A stretch of DNA of 5,157 nt from Paenibacillaceae bacterium (GTDB lineage Bacteria > Bacillota > Bacilli > Paenibacillales > NBRC-103111): contig JAJFMO010000321.1 in the NCBI GenBank assembly GCA_020697475.1, positions 1 to 5,157 on the forward strand. The letters are read 5' to 3'. The position numbers and the translations under genes were made by a program. Below the pieces are notes generated by a model. It was not told the origin of the DNA. It made no database searches and was given only the letters and a program-made list of their open reading frames with translations. Below, piece after piece: positions 4,949-5,157 of this stretch. Numbering within the stretch: the stretch's first letter is position 1; each line of letters opens with the position of its first letter.

Positions 4949-5157
4949 CTCGCGGTGGGAGTCGTTTTGCGGCTTTTCGGCCGTTAACTGCCGCGTTCCC
5001 TCGTGGCGGGAGATGTTTAGCGGCATTTGTGCCGTTATCTGCCGCGTTCCCTCGTGGAGAGGGCCGGTTAACGGCTTTTATGCCGTTAACTGCTTCGTTC
5101 ACTCGCGGAGGGAGACGTTTAGCGGCATTTCGGCCGTTAAACGCCGCGTTCCCTCGC
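4910..5157. repeat. Tandem array of a 51-bp palindrome-bearing unit, at least five copies
   Basis: Five copies align without a single indel at 4910-4960, 4961-5011, 5012-5062, 5063-5113 and 5114-5157, the last cut by the window edge. The shared core reads roughly CGGC, a T-rich 6-nt loop, GCCGTTAACTGCCGCG, then TTCCCTCG and a G-rich end. Copies differ mostly by substitutions. Every unit keeps CGGC-N6-GCCG, and units 1, 4 and 5 form longer stems (16, 11 and 11 bp, the latter two with one G-T pair each). There are no unique spacers, so it is not a CRISPR array. No gene is convincing here, although a minus-strand frame stays open because 51 is a multiple of three. The stretch is best called an intergenic structured repeat of unknown function. 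Confidence 0.93.

Noticed and set aside
4910..5157. CRISPR array
   Set aside because: The whole 51-bp unit repeats with gradual divergence; there are no unique spacers between conserved repeats and no cas genes in view.

Overview
The window looks like chromosomal DNA from a GC-rich member of the Bacillales, most likely Paenibacillaceae (Paenibacillus, Cohnella or a relative). This is inferred from strong AAGGAGG-type ribosome binding sites, a sigma-A promoter with a perfect TATAAT box, and an ECF sigma factor operon ending in a LiaF-like membrane protein. No species can be named from the sequence alone.

The left part (1-1894) reads leftward. A promoter at 1866-1894 drives a metallo-beta-lactamase-fold hydrolase (1103-1831) and, one base after its stop, a TetR-family repressor with a WHG-type C-terminal domain (478-1101). 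Two near-identical inverted repeats overlie this promoter, one filling the -35/-10 spacer and one at the expected transcription start. They are the obvious candidate operators for the TetR protein, giving a self-repressed hydrolase/repressor pair induced by an unknown small molecule. Further left lies the 5' part of a secreted protein of unknown function (1-433), cut by the window edge.

The right part (1911-4866) reads rightward as a compact four-gene operon: an ECF sigma factor, its membrane-anchored zinc-finger anti-sigma factor, a multi-pass membrane protein built from an internal duplication, and a membrane protein with a LiaF-like N-terminus and a large extracytoplasmic beta-rich tail. 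Gene junctions are 1-nt overlap, 15-nt gap and 4-nt overlap. A sensible reading is an envelope-stress module in which the anti-sigma factor holds the sigma factor at the membrane, with the two downstream membrane proteins as sensors, modulators or effectors. That role is inference. The sigma factor has no ATG, GTG or TTG start; the only well-placed initiation codon is ATT behind a strong ribosome binding site.

The right end (4907-5157) is non-coding and holds at least five indel-free tandem copies of a 51-bp unit, running off the window edge. Each unit centres on a GC-rich palindrome. The first copy has a perfect 16-bp stem and probably serves as the operon's terminator.
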